Source: Oleispirillum sp963678075
GTDB lineage: Bacteria; Pseudomonadota; Alphaproteobacteria; Rhodospirillales; Rhodospirillaceae
NCBI GenBank assembly: GCA_963678075.2
Contig: CAXXPK010000008.1
Span: 1-64,000 of the forward strand
DNA length: 64,000 bases
Direction: 5' to 3'
Positions 43,003 through 52,534 of this stretch are shown here, in pieces; position 1 is the stretch's first letter; the number at the start of each line of letters is the position of its first letter. The notes beneath the pieces are model-generated. The model was not told the origin of the DNA. It made no database searches and was given only the letters and a program-made list of their open reading frames with translations. A program made the translations under genes and the position numbers.

Positions 43003-44124
43003 TCATCGCAGTTCGTCGATCACCACGAACCCCAGCCGCCCATCGGGCAGGCGGATCTGCACCCAGTCCTCGCCGGGAACGATCGCGGTCATCGTCACCG
43101 TGGTTCCCTTGGCGACCCAAGCCAGAACCGGGGAAACCCGGCTTGGGCCACCGAACAGGGCGATGCGGTCGCGGGCGGTGACGAACACCGGCAGCGGCGT
43201 CGCCGGGCCACTGGGCAAGGCGACCAGGGCCTTGCTCGCGGGGGGGGGCGGCGGCGGCGGTGGCGCGGGAACCCGATTCAGGGAAATCAGCATCGCCAGC
43301 ATGATGATCGCCGCCACCGCGGCAAAGGGGATCGCCTGCACCCAGAAGGCGCGGCCAAACCGTGGCCAGCGACTTTTCAGGATCTTGGCGTCGCCGCCGC
43401 CGATCGACGCCAGCAGGGTCTCCGCCTCGTGACGGAAGGCGGTCTTGGCGGCGAAGGGCAACGCCTGCGCGATGCTGGCGCGCGCCAGGTCGACATCCCC
43501 CTTGCCCAGGAAGGCCCGCGCCTGCGACAGCAGCATCCGGGCATTCGCCTCCACTGGCATCTCGCCACCGGTCAGGTTACGGCACAGCGCCGGAATCGCC
43601 CACAACGGCCCCCTCGGCACCGCCACCAGACCCCGCACCCAGGTATGCAGACTGGCGCGAATCGCCGCGTCGGCGGCACAGCGCGGACAAAAGACGCCCG
43701 CCACGGTCCGCTGCGTCGCCGCGAACGGGCGCCCCCCGATCTCGCGGAAGCTGACGATGCGCGGCTGCGCCGTAACCGTGCCGCAGGCGCGGCAGGCATG
43801 AAAGCGCGCCCTGGGTGGCGGTTCGCGCGGCGGTTCCGGCTCCGTCCGGGGACGGGGCGGCGGTTCTGGCGGTGGCGGCGGTGACGCCTTCGGTTTTCGG
43901 CGAGGCGCGGCGGCATAATAGCGTTGCCGCCGTTCCGGGTCGCCCAGCACGCGATAGGCCTCGTTCAACAGCCGGAAATCGGCCTCGGCGCCGGGGCGGT
44001 CGTTGTGGTCGGGATGCAACAGCTTGGCGCGGGTCCGAAACGCCACCTTGATCGTCTCCAGATCGGCGTCGGGGGCAACGCCCAAAATGCCGTAATAGTT
44101 CTTGGGGTCGGAGGCGCCGGCCAT
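43003..44124 (-). CDS. Membrane-anchored J-domain protein with zinc-ribbon and SH3-like ends
   Basis: The N-terminus is a J domain (NYYGILGVAPDADLETIKVAF) with HPD at residues 37-39, so it can stimulate a DnaK ATPase. A proline-rich linker follows, then two Cys pairs (CRACGTV and CPRCAAD) resembling a zinc ribbon. After a soluble helical part there is one membrane helix (about residues 265-287), a Pro-rich tract and a C-terminal SH3-like domain (ALFGGPSRVSPVLAWV to LGFVVIDELR). It follows the FliK-like gene with two bases between stop and start. It is not a known flagellar gene; a role in hook or cell-wall chaperoning is speculation. Confidence 0.75.
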   Translation of the reverse strand: MAGASDPKNYYGILGVAPDADLETIKVAFRTRAKLLHPDHNDRPGAEADFRLLNEAYRVLGDPERRQRYYAAAPRRKPKASPPPPPEPPPRPRTEPEPPREPPPRARFHACRACGTVTAQPRIVSFREIGGRPFAATQRTVAGVFCPRCAADAAIRASLHTWVRGLVAVPRGPLWAIPALCRNLTGGEMPVEANARMLLSQARAFLGKGDVDLARASIAQALPFAAKTAFRHEAETLLASIGGGDAKILKSRWPRFGRAFWVQAIPFAAVAAIIMLAMLISLNRVPAPPPPPPPPASKALVALPSGPATPLPVFVTARDRIALFGGPSRVSPVLAWVAKGTTVTMTAIVPGEDWVQIRLPDGRLGFVVIDELR

Positions 44125-44126
44125 GG

Positions 44127-45932
44127 TCAAACCACCACGCCGGGCCGCGCCGGGCCATCCTCGGCCACCCCTTCCGGGATCACGAAGTCGGGGGTGACGC
44201 GAAGGCCGAGACTGCCGGTGTAGCCGACCGCCGCCATGGTCTCGGCGAACACCCCGCGCAATTCCGTCGGTATCGGCTCCGGCAAGGCCTGGCGGGTGCG
44301 GATGATCAGATCGAGGCTGTGCGCCACGGCATTGACCAACCCATCGATCTGCATCGGCCCCAGGTGGGACAACGAAATGTCGAGAAGGAACCGCATGTCG
44401 TTGCGGTGTTCGTTCTTGCGCCGGTTTTCTTCCTCCTCATCCTCGGAATTGGGGGCGCGGCGCACCAGTATGTGGATGCGTTCGACCGCGCCGCCGACCA
44501 TGAACGGCAGGGAATAGACCCGCCATTCGCCTTCCGGTCGGCGGGCGCCACGGCTGGCTTCCCGCAGATCCTCGGACAGACGTTGCGCCAACTTGCCAAC
44601 GCGCGCGTCCTCGCGGGTTTGCGCGCGTTGCAGCGTGTCCGCCAAGCCCAGCCAAGCCTGGGCATCGCCGCTCCGCACCGCCGCCATCGCGGCGGTCAGG
44701 TTGGACAGCATCTGCGCCCCCGGCTGCGGCAGGGCGGCGGCCAACCGCGCCGCCCCCTCCGGATCGGCCTGGGCCAGGCTTTGCCACAGGGCGTCCAAGG
44801 TTGTCCACGGACTGGCCTGACCCAACCCGCCGAACGGCAACGGCATCCCAACCTCGGCGGGGGCGCGGGCCAGGATCTCGAAACTGACCTGGGTGCCACT
44901 GGGCAGCGGCGCCCGCACGTCCAGGGCGATGAACCCGGCGGCGGTCTGCACCGTCGGCTGGCCAAGGGCGGAATGGCTGATCAACACGCCCGGCGCCGAC
45001 GCGGCAGGCGTGGCCACGACGGAAGCCACCGGAACCGACGGCAGCGTCGGCGACGCCGTCGGCGATGCGGCGGACGCGGCAACCGGCATATTCCCGGGGT
45101 GACCGGCGGCGGAAACCATCGGCGCGGCGGACGCGGGGAAAGACGGCGCGGCGGCAACGGGTAGCGGCGCCGTGGAGGAAAGGCCCGGCAACGGAGCCCC
45201 GTCGCCAGCGGGAGGAGGCGCGATCCGCCCGATCGCGGCATAGCGCGCCGCCGCCTGCACCACGGTCCGCAGCGATTCGGAGGCGGCAACCAGACCTGCG
45301 GCAGGCGTGGCGATGGAAACGGTCGGCGCCGCCCCACCGGGCGGAACGCCCTGCGTCGCGACGGAAGGGGCGGACAGGACACCGCGCCCACCGACCTCGG
45401 GCAGGATGAACTGGGTCAGGCGCACCGCCAGGCGGGTGCCGGGAATCAGAATCTCGGATTGTCCCTGCGGGTCCCGCATCACGTCGCCTTGCAACACCAG
45501 GGCGGGGATCGGCCGGCCGACGCCGATCGTGCTGGTCGCCGCGACCACGCCGCCTGGCTGTGCCGCCACCGTTTCGGCCACGCCCGACGACGACGTGGCG
45601 ACAGCGGCGCGGGCGCCGAGGGTCGGGTCGGCCAGCGCCAGGGCCAGCGACCGACCGTTGATCGCGGTCAGGCGCAGGGTCGCGGCCTCGCCCGCCGCCG
45701 CCTGCATCACCTTCAAGGACAACACCGCGCCACCGGGCAGCGGCAGCGCCAGATGGGCATCGACTTCGACGACGGCACCGCCGATCACCTCCTCCAGTCG
45801 GGTCAGACCGGCATCGCCCGGCCCGAGCACCCGAGCCTCCACCGCCGCGCCGCGCGACAACAGGGTCAGCGCCACCGGCGGCACCGGCACCGCGACCGCG
45901 CCCGAGGGGGCGACCGTGCCGCTGCTGCTCAT
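44127..45932 (-). CDS. FliK-like flagellar hook-length control protein
   Basis: The 601-residue protein has a long Ala/Pro/Ser/Val-rich middle region of low complexity and a folded C-terminal part. Around residue 500-590 it contains MRFLLDISLSHLGPMQIDGLV, resembling the FliK C-terminal switch domain, in which an LxLxxLGxxxV pattern is conserved. FliK measures hook length and switches export specificity through FlhB. The position next to flhG fits Rhodospirillales flagellar clusters. The assignment is by architecture and context; the N-terminal ruler region is too divergent to judge. Confidence 0.65.
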   Translation of the reverse strand: MSSSGTVAPSGAVAVPVPPVALTLLSRGAAVEARVLGPGDAGLTRLEEVIGGAVVEVDAHLALPLPGGAVLSLKVMQAAAGEAATLRLTAINGRSLALALADPTLGARAAVATSSSGVAETVAAQPGGVVAATSTIGVGRPIPALVLQGDVMRDPQGQSEILIPGTRLAVRLTQFILPEVGGRGVLSAPSVATQGVPPGGAAPTVSIATPAAGLVAASESLRTVVQAAARYAAIGRIAPPPAGDGAPLPGLSSTAPLPVAAAPSFPASAAPMVSAAGHPGNMPVAASAASPTASPTLPSVPVASVVATPAASAPGVLISHSALGQPTVQTAAGFIALDVRAPLPSGTQVSFEILARAPAEVGMPLPFGGLGQASPWTTLDALWQSLAQADPEGAARLAAALPQPGAQMLSNLTAAMAAVRSGDAQAWLGLADTLQRAQTREDARVGKLAQRLSEDLREASRGARRPEGEWRVYSLPFMVGGAVERIHILVRRAPNSEDEEEENRRKNEHRNDMRFLLDISLSHLGPMQIDGLVNAVAHSLDLIIRTRQALPEPIPTELRGVFAETMAAVGYTGSLGLRVTPDFVIPEGVAEDGPARPGVVV

Positions 45933-45940
45933 CGCTCCTC

Positions 45941-46738
45941 CTATCCGGCGAGCAGACGTTCCACAATCGCCTCGACGTCGATCGCCGCCTCGGCGTTCGG
46001 ATGCCGGGTCAGAATCGGCGTCTGGTTGCGAATCGCCTCACGCACGCGGGTATCGCGGCGGATCACTCCGGCCAGGGGCGGAGAAATCTTCAAAAACCCC
46101 TGACACGCTTTCAACAAGGTATTGTAGGTGCGTTCGCCCTCGCGCGTCGAATTGGCGGCATTGACGACGATGAGGATATCGACCCCCGCCGCCTCCACCG
46201 CCGAAATCTTGATGAAGGCATAGGCATCGGTCAGGGCGGTGGGTTCGTCGGTGGTGATCACCAAAATGGTCCCGGCGCACTTGGCCAGGCTGCGGATCGA
46301 CTTTTCCACGCCCGCGCCCAGATCCAGCACCGTCTTGTCATAGCCGTCGGCGGTAATCCGCAGGTCCTCGGTCAAGGTCTGCAACCGCGACAGCGGAATA
46401 TTGGCCAGCGAGCCGGAACCGGATCGTCCCGCCACCACGTCGAAGCCACCCGCATCGTAGTGCATCATCGCCTGATTGAGAGTCAGACGCCCCGCCACCA
46501 CCGAACCCAGGTCGTGCTTGGGCATCAGCCCCAGCTGGATATCGACGTTGGCCAGACCCAGATCACCATCGAACAGCAAGGCATGCTGGCCACGTCGCGC
46601 CAGGGCATGGGTCAGGGTGATCGCGAACCAGGTCTTGCCGACGCCACCCTTGCCGGCGGCGACGGCCATGATGTTCTTTCCGCGCAACTGAGCGGCACGG
46701 ACAAAAACCGGAGCGGGGGGAGTGGTGGGCGGTGTCAT
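45941..46738 (-). CDS. flhG: Flagellar number regulator FlhG (MinD-like ATPase)
   Basis: FlhG limits the number of polar flagella together with FlhF. The 265-residue protein has the deviant Walker A typical of ParA/MinD proteins (GKGGVGKTW), the DGDLGLANVDIQLGL segment and the DLGAGVEKSIRSLAKC stretch. The ATG at 46738 overlaps the flhF stop. It points to a polar flagellum, unlike most Hyphomicrobiales. Confidence 0.92.
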   Translation of the reverse strand: MTPPTTPPAPVFVRAAQLRGKNIMAVAAGKGGVGKTWFAITLTHALARRGQHALLFDGDLGLANVDIQLGLMPKHDLGSVVAGRLTLNQAMMHYDAGGFDVVAGRSGSGSLANIPLSRLQTLTEDLRITADGYDKTVLDLGAGVEKSIRSLAKCAGTILVITTDEPTALTDAYAFIKISAVEAAGVDILIVVNAANSTREGERTYNTLLKACQGFLKISPPLAGVIRRDTRVREAIRNQTPILTRHPNAEAAIDVEAIVERLLAG

Positions 46739-47739
46739 GCGGGGACCTCGTTCTCGTCGGCCCAGGGAGGGGGCGGAAGTTCGGCGGCATCGTCGGGCGG
46801 CAGGATCAGCCGCGCCAGCGAAATCGGAGTAATCGGGCACAGCCCGTCGGCGACATGCGGATTGATGGTGACATCGCAGAATTTCAGCTTCCCGGCCTCG
46901 GCGGCGGCGAAAATGCCGCCCAAGCGCCGCATCATGTCCAGCCGGGTGACCAGCAGGCGGGTGGCCCCCACCTCGACGAAGGCACGCGCGATGTCCCAGC
47001 TTTCCACCGGATCGCCGCCCGCGCTCAAGACCAGGATCGGCTCGATATCGGCGCACCTGCACAAGGATTTCAGATATGCCATGTCGGGAACGCTGAACGG
47101 GTTCAGGCCGGGACTGTCGATCAGCGTGAAATCGGCCTGGGTGCCATCTTGCAACAACTTGGCCAAGGATCCGCCCCCACGCGCCCGGGACAGTTCGATC
47201 TTCAGAATATCGGTAAAGGCCCGCAGTTGATCCATCGCCCCGGCGCGCACCGCATCGGCGGAAATCACCCGCACCTTGCGCCCGGCAAGGTGGGCGCGCG
47301 CCGCCAGCTTGGCCAGCGTCAGGCTCTTGCCGGAACCGGGCGGCCCGACCAGAATCAAGGGCTTGTCCGACATCTTCTCGGGCAGGGCGGCAAAGCCGAA
47401 GGTGGCGTCCAGCGCCGCCGCGCAGGCCATCACCGGGCCTTCGTCATTGAGGCTGCGGGCGGTCGCCATCAGGCGGTCGATCAGGCGATCGGAGACCCCG
47501 TGATAGACCAGGGCCTCGCGCACCCGCGACAGCGACATCGGCAGATTTTCCGGGCCGCTCAAGGCCTGCTGGATGTCGTCATCGACCTCGGACGATTCCT
47601 CGATCGCGGCGGTAATGCGCACGCCCTGCCCGCCGACGCCGCGCTGGGTCGAGACGATGATCGCCTCCTCCCCCAGTTCGGCGCGCACCATTTCCATGGC
47701 TTCGGCCATGTTGGGCGCGGCATAGGTCTTCAGGCGCAT
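46735..47739 (-). CDS. flhF: Flagellar SRP-type GTPase FlhF
   Basis: FlhF marks the cell pole for flagellar assembly. The 334-residue protein has an N-terminal B-like domain starting MRLKTYAAPNMAEAM and a GTPase domain with the P-loop GPPGSGKSLTLAKLAA. The G3 motif reads DSPGLNPF and the G4 motif TRLD, where DTAGR and TKLD are usual, so the GTPase motifs are partly degenerate. It lies between flhA and flhG. Confidence 0.9.
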   Translation of the reverse strand: MRLKTYAAPNMAEAMEMVRAELGEEAIIVSTQRGVGGQGVRITAAIEESSEVDDDIQQALSGPENLPMSLSRVREALVYHGVSDRLIDRLMATARSLNDEGPVMACAAALDATFGFAALPEKMSDKPLILVGPPGSGKSLTLAKLAARAHLAGRKVRVISADAVRAGAMDQLRAFTDILKIELSRARGGGSLAKLLQDGTQADFTLIDSPGLNPFSVPDMAYLKSLCRCADIEPILVLSAGGDPVESWDIARAFVEVGATRLLVTRLDMMRRLGGIFAAAEAGKLKFCDVTINPHVADGLCPITPISLARLILPPDDAAELPPPPWADENEVPA

Positions 47740-47788
47740 GGCGGCGTCGGGCTCCCCTGTCGGTCAAGACCCCGCGAGCGGGGCCGGA

Positions 47789-49951
47789 TTAAATTTGCCC
47801 CAAGGTGCGAATCTTCGCCTTGGGATGGATTTCGTTCTGACTCATGATAACCGTAACCGGTCGGAATCGCTCGACAATCGAACGCACGAAGGGGCGGATT
47901 GTCGGGCTCGTCAAAAGCACCGGAGTTTCCCCCTTCTTGGCAAAGTTCTCGAAGGCCTGCCGCACGCGGGAAATGAACTCCTGCAACTGCGACGGCGGCA
48001 TCGCCAACTGGCGGTCGTCGCCCTGGCCGACGATGGTATCGGCGAACGCCTGCTCCCATGCCGGCGACAAGGTCACCAGCGGCACCACGCCGCCCTGATC
48101 GGCGTTGGCGTCGCACAGTTGGCGGGCCAGCCGGGTCCGCACATGTTCGGTAATCAGGGTGATGTTGCGGGTGTGAGCGCAGGCCTCCGACACGCCCTCC
48201 AGAATGGTCGGCAGGTCGCGGATCGAAACCCGCTCCTGCAACAGATTTTGCAACACCCGCTGCACGCCGGACACCGAAATCTGGGTGGGAATGACCTCGG
48301 CCACCAACTTTTGGTGTTCCTTGTCCAACTCGTCCAGGAGCTTCTGGGTTTCGGTATAGGACAACAGATCGGCCATGCTTTCGCGCACCACCTCGGTCAG
48401 GTGGGTGGTGATCACGGTCGGCGGATCGACCACGGTATAGCCACGGAACATCGCCTCCTCGCGGTGACCGATGTCCACCCACATCGCGGGCAGACCGAAG
48501 GTCGGTTCGGTGGTTTTTTCGCCGGGCAGGGTAATTTCGTCGCCGCGCGGATCCATCACCAGCAGCATGTTGGGGCGCAGATCGCCGTGTCCGGCCTCCA
48601 CGTCCTTGACGAAAAGGACATACTGATTGGCCGCCAACTGCATGTTGTCCTGGATCCGCACCGAGGGCATCACGAACCCCATTTCGGTCGCCAACGCCCG
48701 ACGCAACGCGCGGATCTGATCGGTCAGGCGGTAGTTGCCGTTTTCGTTGATCAGGGTCAACAGGCCACAGCCCAATTCCAGGCGCACGTTGTCGATCTTG
48801 AGGGCGGTGGAAATCGGCTCCTCGGAGGGGGGGGCAACTTGGCGGTTCTTGACCTCGGCCTCGGCCTTTTCCTTGTCTTCCACGCGCTGCTGCGTCCGCC
48901 CGACGAAATAGGCCCCGGCCCCCGCCGCCACGCCGATCAAGAGGAAGGGAAATATCGGCGTTCCCGGCAGGAAAGCCAGCGCCCCGGCCATGGCGGCCGA
49001 CAGTCCCAGCGCCTTCGGGGTATTGCCCATCTGCCCGTAAAGCGCCTTGTCGGTACTTTCGGTCAAACCGCCCTTGGAAACCATGACACCGGCGGCGACC
49101 GAAATGATCAGCGCGGGAATCTGCGACACCAGACCATCGCCGACGGTCAGGCGGGTATAGGTATCGGCGGCCTTGGAAAAGGTCAGATCGCCCTGCGCCA
49201 TGCCGATGACCATGCCGCCGATGATGTTGATGCCGGCGATCATCAATCCCGCCACCGCATCGCCGCGCACGAACTTCGAGGCGCCATCCATGGCGCCGAA
49301 GAAGGCGCTTTCCTCGGTCAGGACCTCGCGGCGTTTCCTGGCTTCCATCTCGTCGATCATGCCCGCCGACAAATCGGCGTCGATCGCCATCTGCTTGCCG
49401 GGCAGGGCATCCAGGATGAAGCGGGCGGAGACTTCGGCGATACGCCCGGAACCCTTGGTGATGACCACGAAGTTGACGATCACCAGGATGATGAAGACGA
49501 TCACCCCGATCACGAAGTTGCCGCCCATGACGAAGCCGCCAAAGGCTTGAATCACCTTGCCTGCGGCATCGGTGCCGGTATGCCCCTCGGACAGAATCAA
49601 GCGGGTCGAGGCCAGATTCAGGGACAACCGCATCAAGGTGCCGATCAAGAGCACCAGGGGAAAAGCGGAAAAATCCACCGGCTTCTCGATGAAGATGGCG
49701 ATCATCAGCACCAGAACCGAGAACACCAGCGACAGGGCCAAGGCGATGTCCAGCAACCAGGACGGCAGCGGCAGGATCAGGACGACGAGGATCATCACCA
49801 CGCCGAGGGCGAACCCCAGATCGCCGCGACGCAGGGCATGCCCCACCTTGCCCAGGATCTTCATCCCGAACTCGCCGGTAACATCCGAGCCGCCGCCGGA
49901 TTTGGCGCCCGGCACTTCCGTGGGAAGCGTGGTTTCGTCGCGCTCTGCCAT
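47789..49951 (-). CDS. flhA: Flagellar export gate protein FlhA
   Basis: FlhA is the large export-gate subunit of the flagellar type III system; its cytoplasmic ring docks export substrates. The 720-residue protein has an N-terminal membrane region with about eight helices (GFALGVVMILVVLILPLPSW onward), the conserved FHIPEP-like LDALPGKQMAIDADL segment and a large C-terminal cytoplasmic domain. The ATG at 49951 was chosen because upstream in-frame sequence overlaps flbD. It sits between flbD and flhF. Confidence 0.96.
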   Translation of the reverse strand: MAERDETTLPTEVPGAKSGGGSDVTGEFGMKILGKVGHALRRGDLGFALGVVMILVVLILPLPSWLLDIALALSLVFSVLVLMIAIFIEKPVDFSAFPLVLLIGTLMRLSLNLASTRLILSEGHTGTDAAGKVIQAFGGFVMGGNFVIGVIVFIILVIVNFVVITKGSGRIAEVSARFILDALPGKQMAIDADLSAGMIDEMEARKRREVLTEESAFFGAMDGASKFVRGDAVAGLMIAGINIIGGMVIGMAQGDLTFSKAADTYTRLTVGDGLVSQIPALIISVAAGVMVSKGGLTESTDKALYGQMGNTPKALGLSAAMAGALAFLPGTPIFPFLLIGVAAGAGAYFVGRTQQRVEDKEKAEAEVKNRQVAPPSEEPISTALKIDNVRLELGCGLLTLINENGNYRLTDQIRALRRALATEMGFVMPSVRIQDNMQLAANQYVLFVKDVEAGHGDLRPNMLLVMDPRGDEITLPGEKTTEPTFGLPAMWVDIGHREEAMFRGYTVVDPPTVITTHLTEVVRESMADLLSYTETQKLLDELDKEHQKLVAEVIPTQISVSGVQRVLQNLLQERVSIRDLPTILEGVSEACAHTRNITLITEHVRTRLARQLCDANADQGGVVPLVTLSPAWEQAFADTIVGQGDDRQLAMPPSQLQEFISRVRQAFENFAKKGETPVLLTSPTIRPFVRSIVERFRPVTVIMSQNEIHPKAKIRTLGQI

Positions 49952-49956
49952 GCCGG

Positions 49957-51285
49957 TTACGGAGCCGCCGTTTCGCTCTCGCCGGGCGCCGGAACGGCGT
50001 GGCCTTCTTCCTGGTACTGACGGAGCTTGTTGCGCAGGGTCCGGATCGAAATGCCCAGAATGTTGGCGGCGTGGGTACGGTTGCCGACGCAATGCTTCAG
50101 GGTGTCGATGATCAGGTTGCGTTCGACATCGGCCACCGTCCGCCCGACCAGGGAGCCGGCCCCCCCGTTCCCGTCCACCGCGTCCTCGTCGTCCAGCAAT
50201 TGGATCGCATCCACTCCGATCATCTCGCCGGAGGCCAACAGCACCGCGCGGTGCAGCGTGTTTTCCAGTTCGCGCACGTTGCCCGGCCACGCATGACGGG
50301 TCAAGGCCTCCTTCGCCTCCGGCGTCAACGGACGGAAGGGAATGCCATTGGCGTCGGCGTACTTGCGGATGAAGTGTTCGGACAGATGCGGAATATCGGC
50401 CTTGCGTTCGCGCAAGGGCGGCAAGGGCAGATTGAGCACGTTCAAGCGAAAATACAAATCCTTGCGGAAACGCCCGGCCTTGACCTCGGCCTTGAGGTCG
50501 CGATTCGAGGTGGCGATGATCCGCACATCGACCTTGACCGGTTTCTGCCCGCCCAGGCGATCGATTTCCCGTTCCTGGATGACGCGCAGCAGCTTGGCCT
50601 GCAGACGGGTATCCATTTCGCTGATTTCGTCCAGCAGCAGGGTCCCGCCCGAGGCCTCCTCGAAACGACCGATGCGACGCGCCACGGCGCCGGTAAAGGC
50701 CCCCTTCTCGTAGCCGAACAGCTCGGACTCCAGAAGATTTTCGGGAATCGCGGCGCAGTTGACGGCTACGAACCGTTGTCCCGCGCGCTTGCTTTTGGCG
50801 TGAACGAAACGGGCAATGACTTCCTTGCCGGTGCCGGACTCGCCGGTGACCAGAATCGACGCTTCGCTGGGAGCCACCTGCGCCGCCAGCTTAACGACCT
50901 GCTCCATACGCGGATCGGCGTATAAAAGAGCGTGGCTTTCCTCGGTGATCGCCTCCAGCACCGCGGCGATCAAATCCGCGTCGGGCGGCAACGGAATATA
51001 ATCCTTGGCCCCCGCCTGAATGGCGCGCACCGCCGCCTTGGCATCGGTTTCTGTACCGCACGCCACCACCGGCACGCCGATCCGCTCGGCCTCCAGACTT
51101 TGCATGAAGGACACGATGTCGAGACGGATGTCGAACATCACGACATCCGCGCCCTTTCCCGAACGCAAAACCTCCAGACCGGAGGCAATGCCTTCCGCGT
51201 GCAGCACCGAAGCCCCGCGCGCCACCGCGATTCGGCTGGCCGCGCCGATCTGATTGCTGAGCGAGCCGATGATCAGAAGCCGCAT
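49957..51285 (-). CDS. flbD: Sigma-54 activator FlbD
   Basis: FlbD switches on late flagellar genes through RpoN. The 442-residue protein has an N-terminal receiver-like domain lacking a normal acidic pocket, the AAA+ domain with Walker A GESGTGKE at residues 148-155, GAFTGA at 195-200 for sigma-54 contact, and a C-terminal Fis-type helix-turn-helix (AANILGISIRTLRNKL). Its place beside fliN, fliG and fliF is typical of alphaproteobacterial class II operons. Confidence 0.94.
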   Translation of the reverse strand: MRLLIIGSLSNQIGAASRIAVARGASVLHAEGIASGLEVLRSGKGADVVMFDIRLDIVSFMQSLEAERIGVPVVACGTETDAKAAVRAIQAGAKDYIPLPPDADLIAAVLEAITEESHALLYADPRMEQVVKLAAQVAPSEASILVTGESGTGKEVIARFVHAKSKRAGQRFVAVNCAAIPENLLESELFGYEKGAFTGAVARRIGRFEEASGGTLLLDEISEMDTRLQAKLLRVIQEREIDRLGGQKPVKVDVRIIATSNRDLKAEVKAGRFRKDLYFRLNVLNLPLPPLRERKADIPHLSEHFIRKYADANGIPFRPLTPEAKEALTRHAWPGNVRELENTLHRAVLLASGEMIGVDAIQLLDDEDAVDGNGGAGSLVGRTVADVERNLIIDTLKHCVGNRTHAANILGISIRTLRNKLRQYQEEGHAVPAPGESETAAP

Positions 51286-51313
51286 GTCTTCCCTGTCCTT
51301 CCCTGTCGCACGC

Positions 51314-52125
51314 CTAGTCGTAGAACCGAATCCGCTTCGCGGGTGGCATCAGACTGTTCAACAGCATTTCTAGGCGACGCGGATTTTCCTGGCGGCCGAT
51401 CGACCCGGTGGCCACCAGGTTGAGCTGCCCGATCAATGTTTCCTCGGCGGAGTTGCGTTCCAACTTCGACGCCAGGGGGTTCAAAACCATGTGCGCGAGC
51501 ACCGCGCCATAGAACGTCGTCAACAAAGCCACCGCCATCGCCGGACCGATCGCCGCCGGATCGCTTAAGCGCCCCAACATCTGCACCAACCCGATCAGGG
51601 TGCCGATCAGCCCCATCGCGGGGGCGATTTCGGCGGCGCGGCGCAGCACGGATGCCGACTTGCGGTGGCGGCCCAGCATGGAGCCCAGTTCGCGCTGAAT
51701 CACATCCTCGATGTCTTCGACCTTCAAGCCATCGACCACCATGCTCAGCCCCTTGTGCAGCAGCGGATCGGCGATCTCGCCCTTGGACAGCGGCGCCTGC
51801 AACGACAACGCCCGCCGCAGCGGGCGTTGTCCGTCAACCGCAGCAACTCCGTCGCGGTCGCCGAGGGACCGCGACGCTGGTAGGACACGGTGCGCACGAT
51901 CGCCCCCACCGTCACCCCCATGTCGGCGACGGTAAAGCTGGCCATGATCAGCATCGAGGTGCCGCCCAGAACGATCGGGATCGATGGCACATCGACGAAC
52001 GCCTGCGGCGCGGCGCCCAGATAAAGCGCCGCGCCGACCAAACCCAAGGCCCCGATCAAACCCAGCAGGGTCGCGGGATCAAAGGCATTGCCCGCCGTCT
52101 GGTTGCCGTCTTCGTCATTCGCCAT
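51314..52125 (-). CDS. motA: MotA-family flagellar stator protein, frameshifted as sequenced
   Basis: MotA forms the ion channel of the flagellar motor with MotB. The start at 52125 gives an N-terminal part with two helices (LLGLIGALGLVGAALYLG and PSIPIVLGGTSMLIM) and the downstream frame gives the stator core with EIAPAMGLIGTLIGLVQML and LLTTFYGAVLAHMVLNP. The two frames meet at about 51,804-51,831, exactly at an 11-bp perfect hairpin, which is a likely place for a sequence error. No motB is adjacent. Confidence 0.85.
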
Positions 52126-52161
52126 GAATGAAACCCGTGTCTCCGTGAAACCGAGCGGTCA

Positions 52162-52524
52162 TCAGGTCCGTTCGCTCTTGATGATTTCGGTCATCGTCAC
52201 GCCCAGACGATTTTCCACCACCACCACCTCGCCGCGCGCCACCAACCGATCGTTGACGTAGATATCGATCGCCTCGCCGATCTTACGATCCAGTTCGACC
52301 ACCGCGCCGCGCCCCAATTTCAGAAGCTGGCTAACCTGCATCGAGGACTTGCCCAACACCGCCGAGACCCGCACCGGAATGTCGTAGACTGCCTCCAGAT
52401 CCGCCGCCGAACGCGGCTTATCCATGTTCACGAACTCGTTCGGGGCTTCGGCCTTCGAGTCCGCCGACGGCGGCGGCGCGGCACCGTTCAGTTCGTTAAG
52501 TTCCAGGTCGTCGTTATCGGCCAT
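52162..52524 (-). CDS. fliN: Flagellar motor switch protein FliN
   Basis: FliN forms part of the C-ring and docks FliH. The 120-residue protein has the SpoA/FliN domain: YDIPVRVSAVLGKSSMQVSQLLKLGRGAVVELDRKIGEAIDIYVNDRL-type sequence in part, ending GVTMTEIIKS. It lies between fliH and motA in the usual order. Confidence 0.95.
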   Translation of the reverse strand: MADNDDLELNELNGAAPPPSADSKAEAPNEFVNMDKPRSAADLEAVYDIPVRVSAVLGKSSMQVSQLLKLGRGAVVELDRKIGEAIDIYVNDRLVARGEVVVVENRLGVTMTEIIKSERT

Positions 52525-52534
52525 TGTCGTCTCC

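Noticed and set aside
47738..50020. 760-residue plus-strand frame opposite flhA
   Set aside because: Antisense shadow with low-complexity His/Gly/Gln composition.
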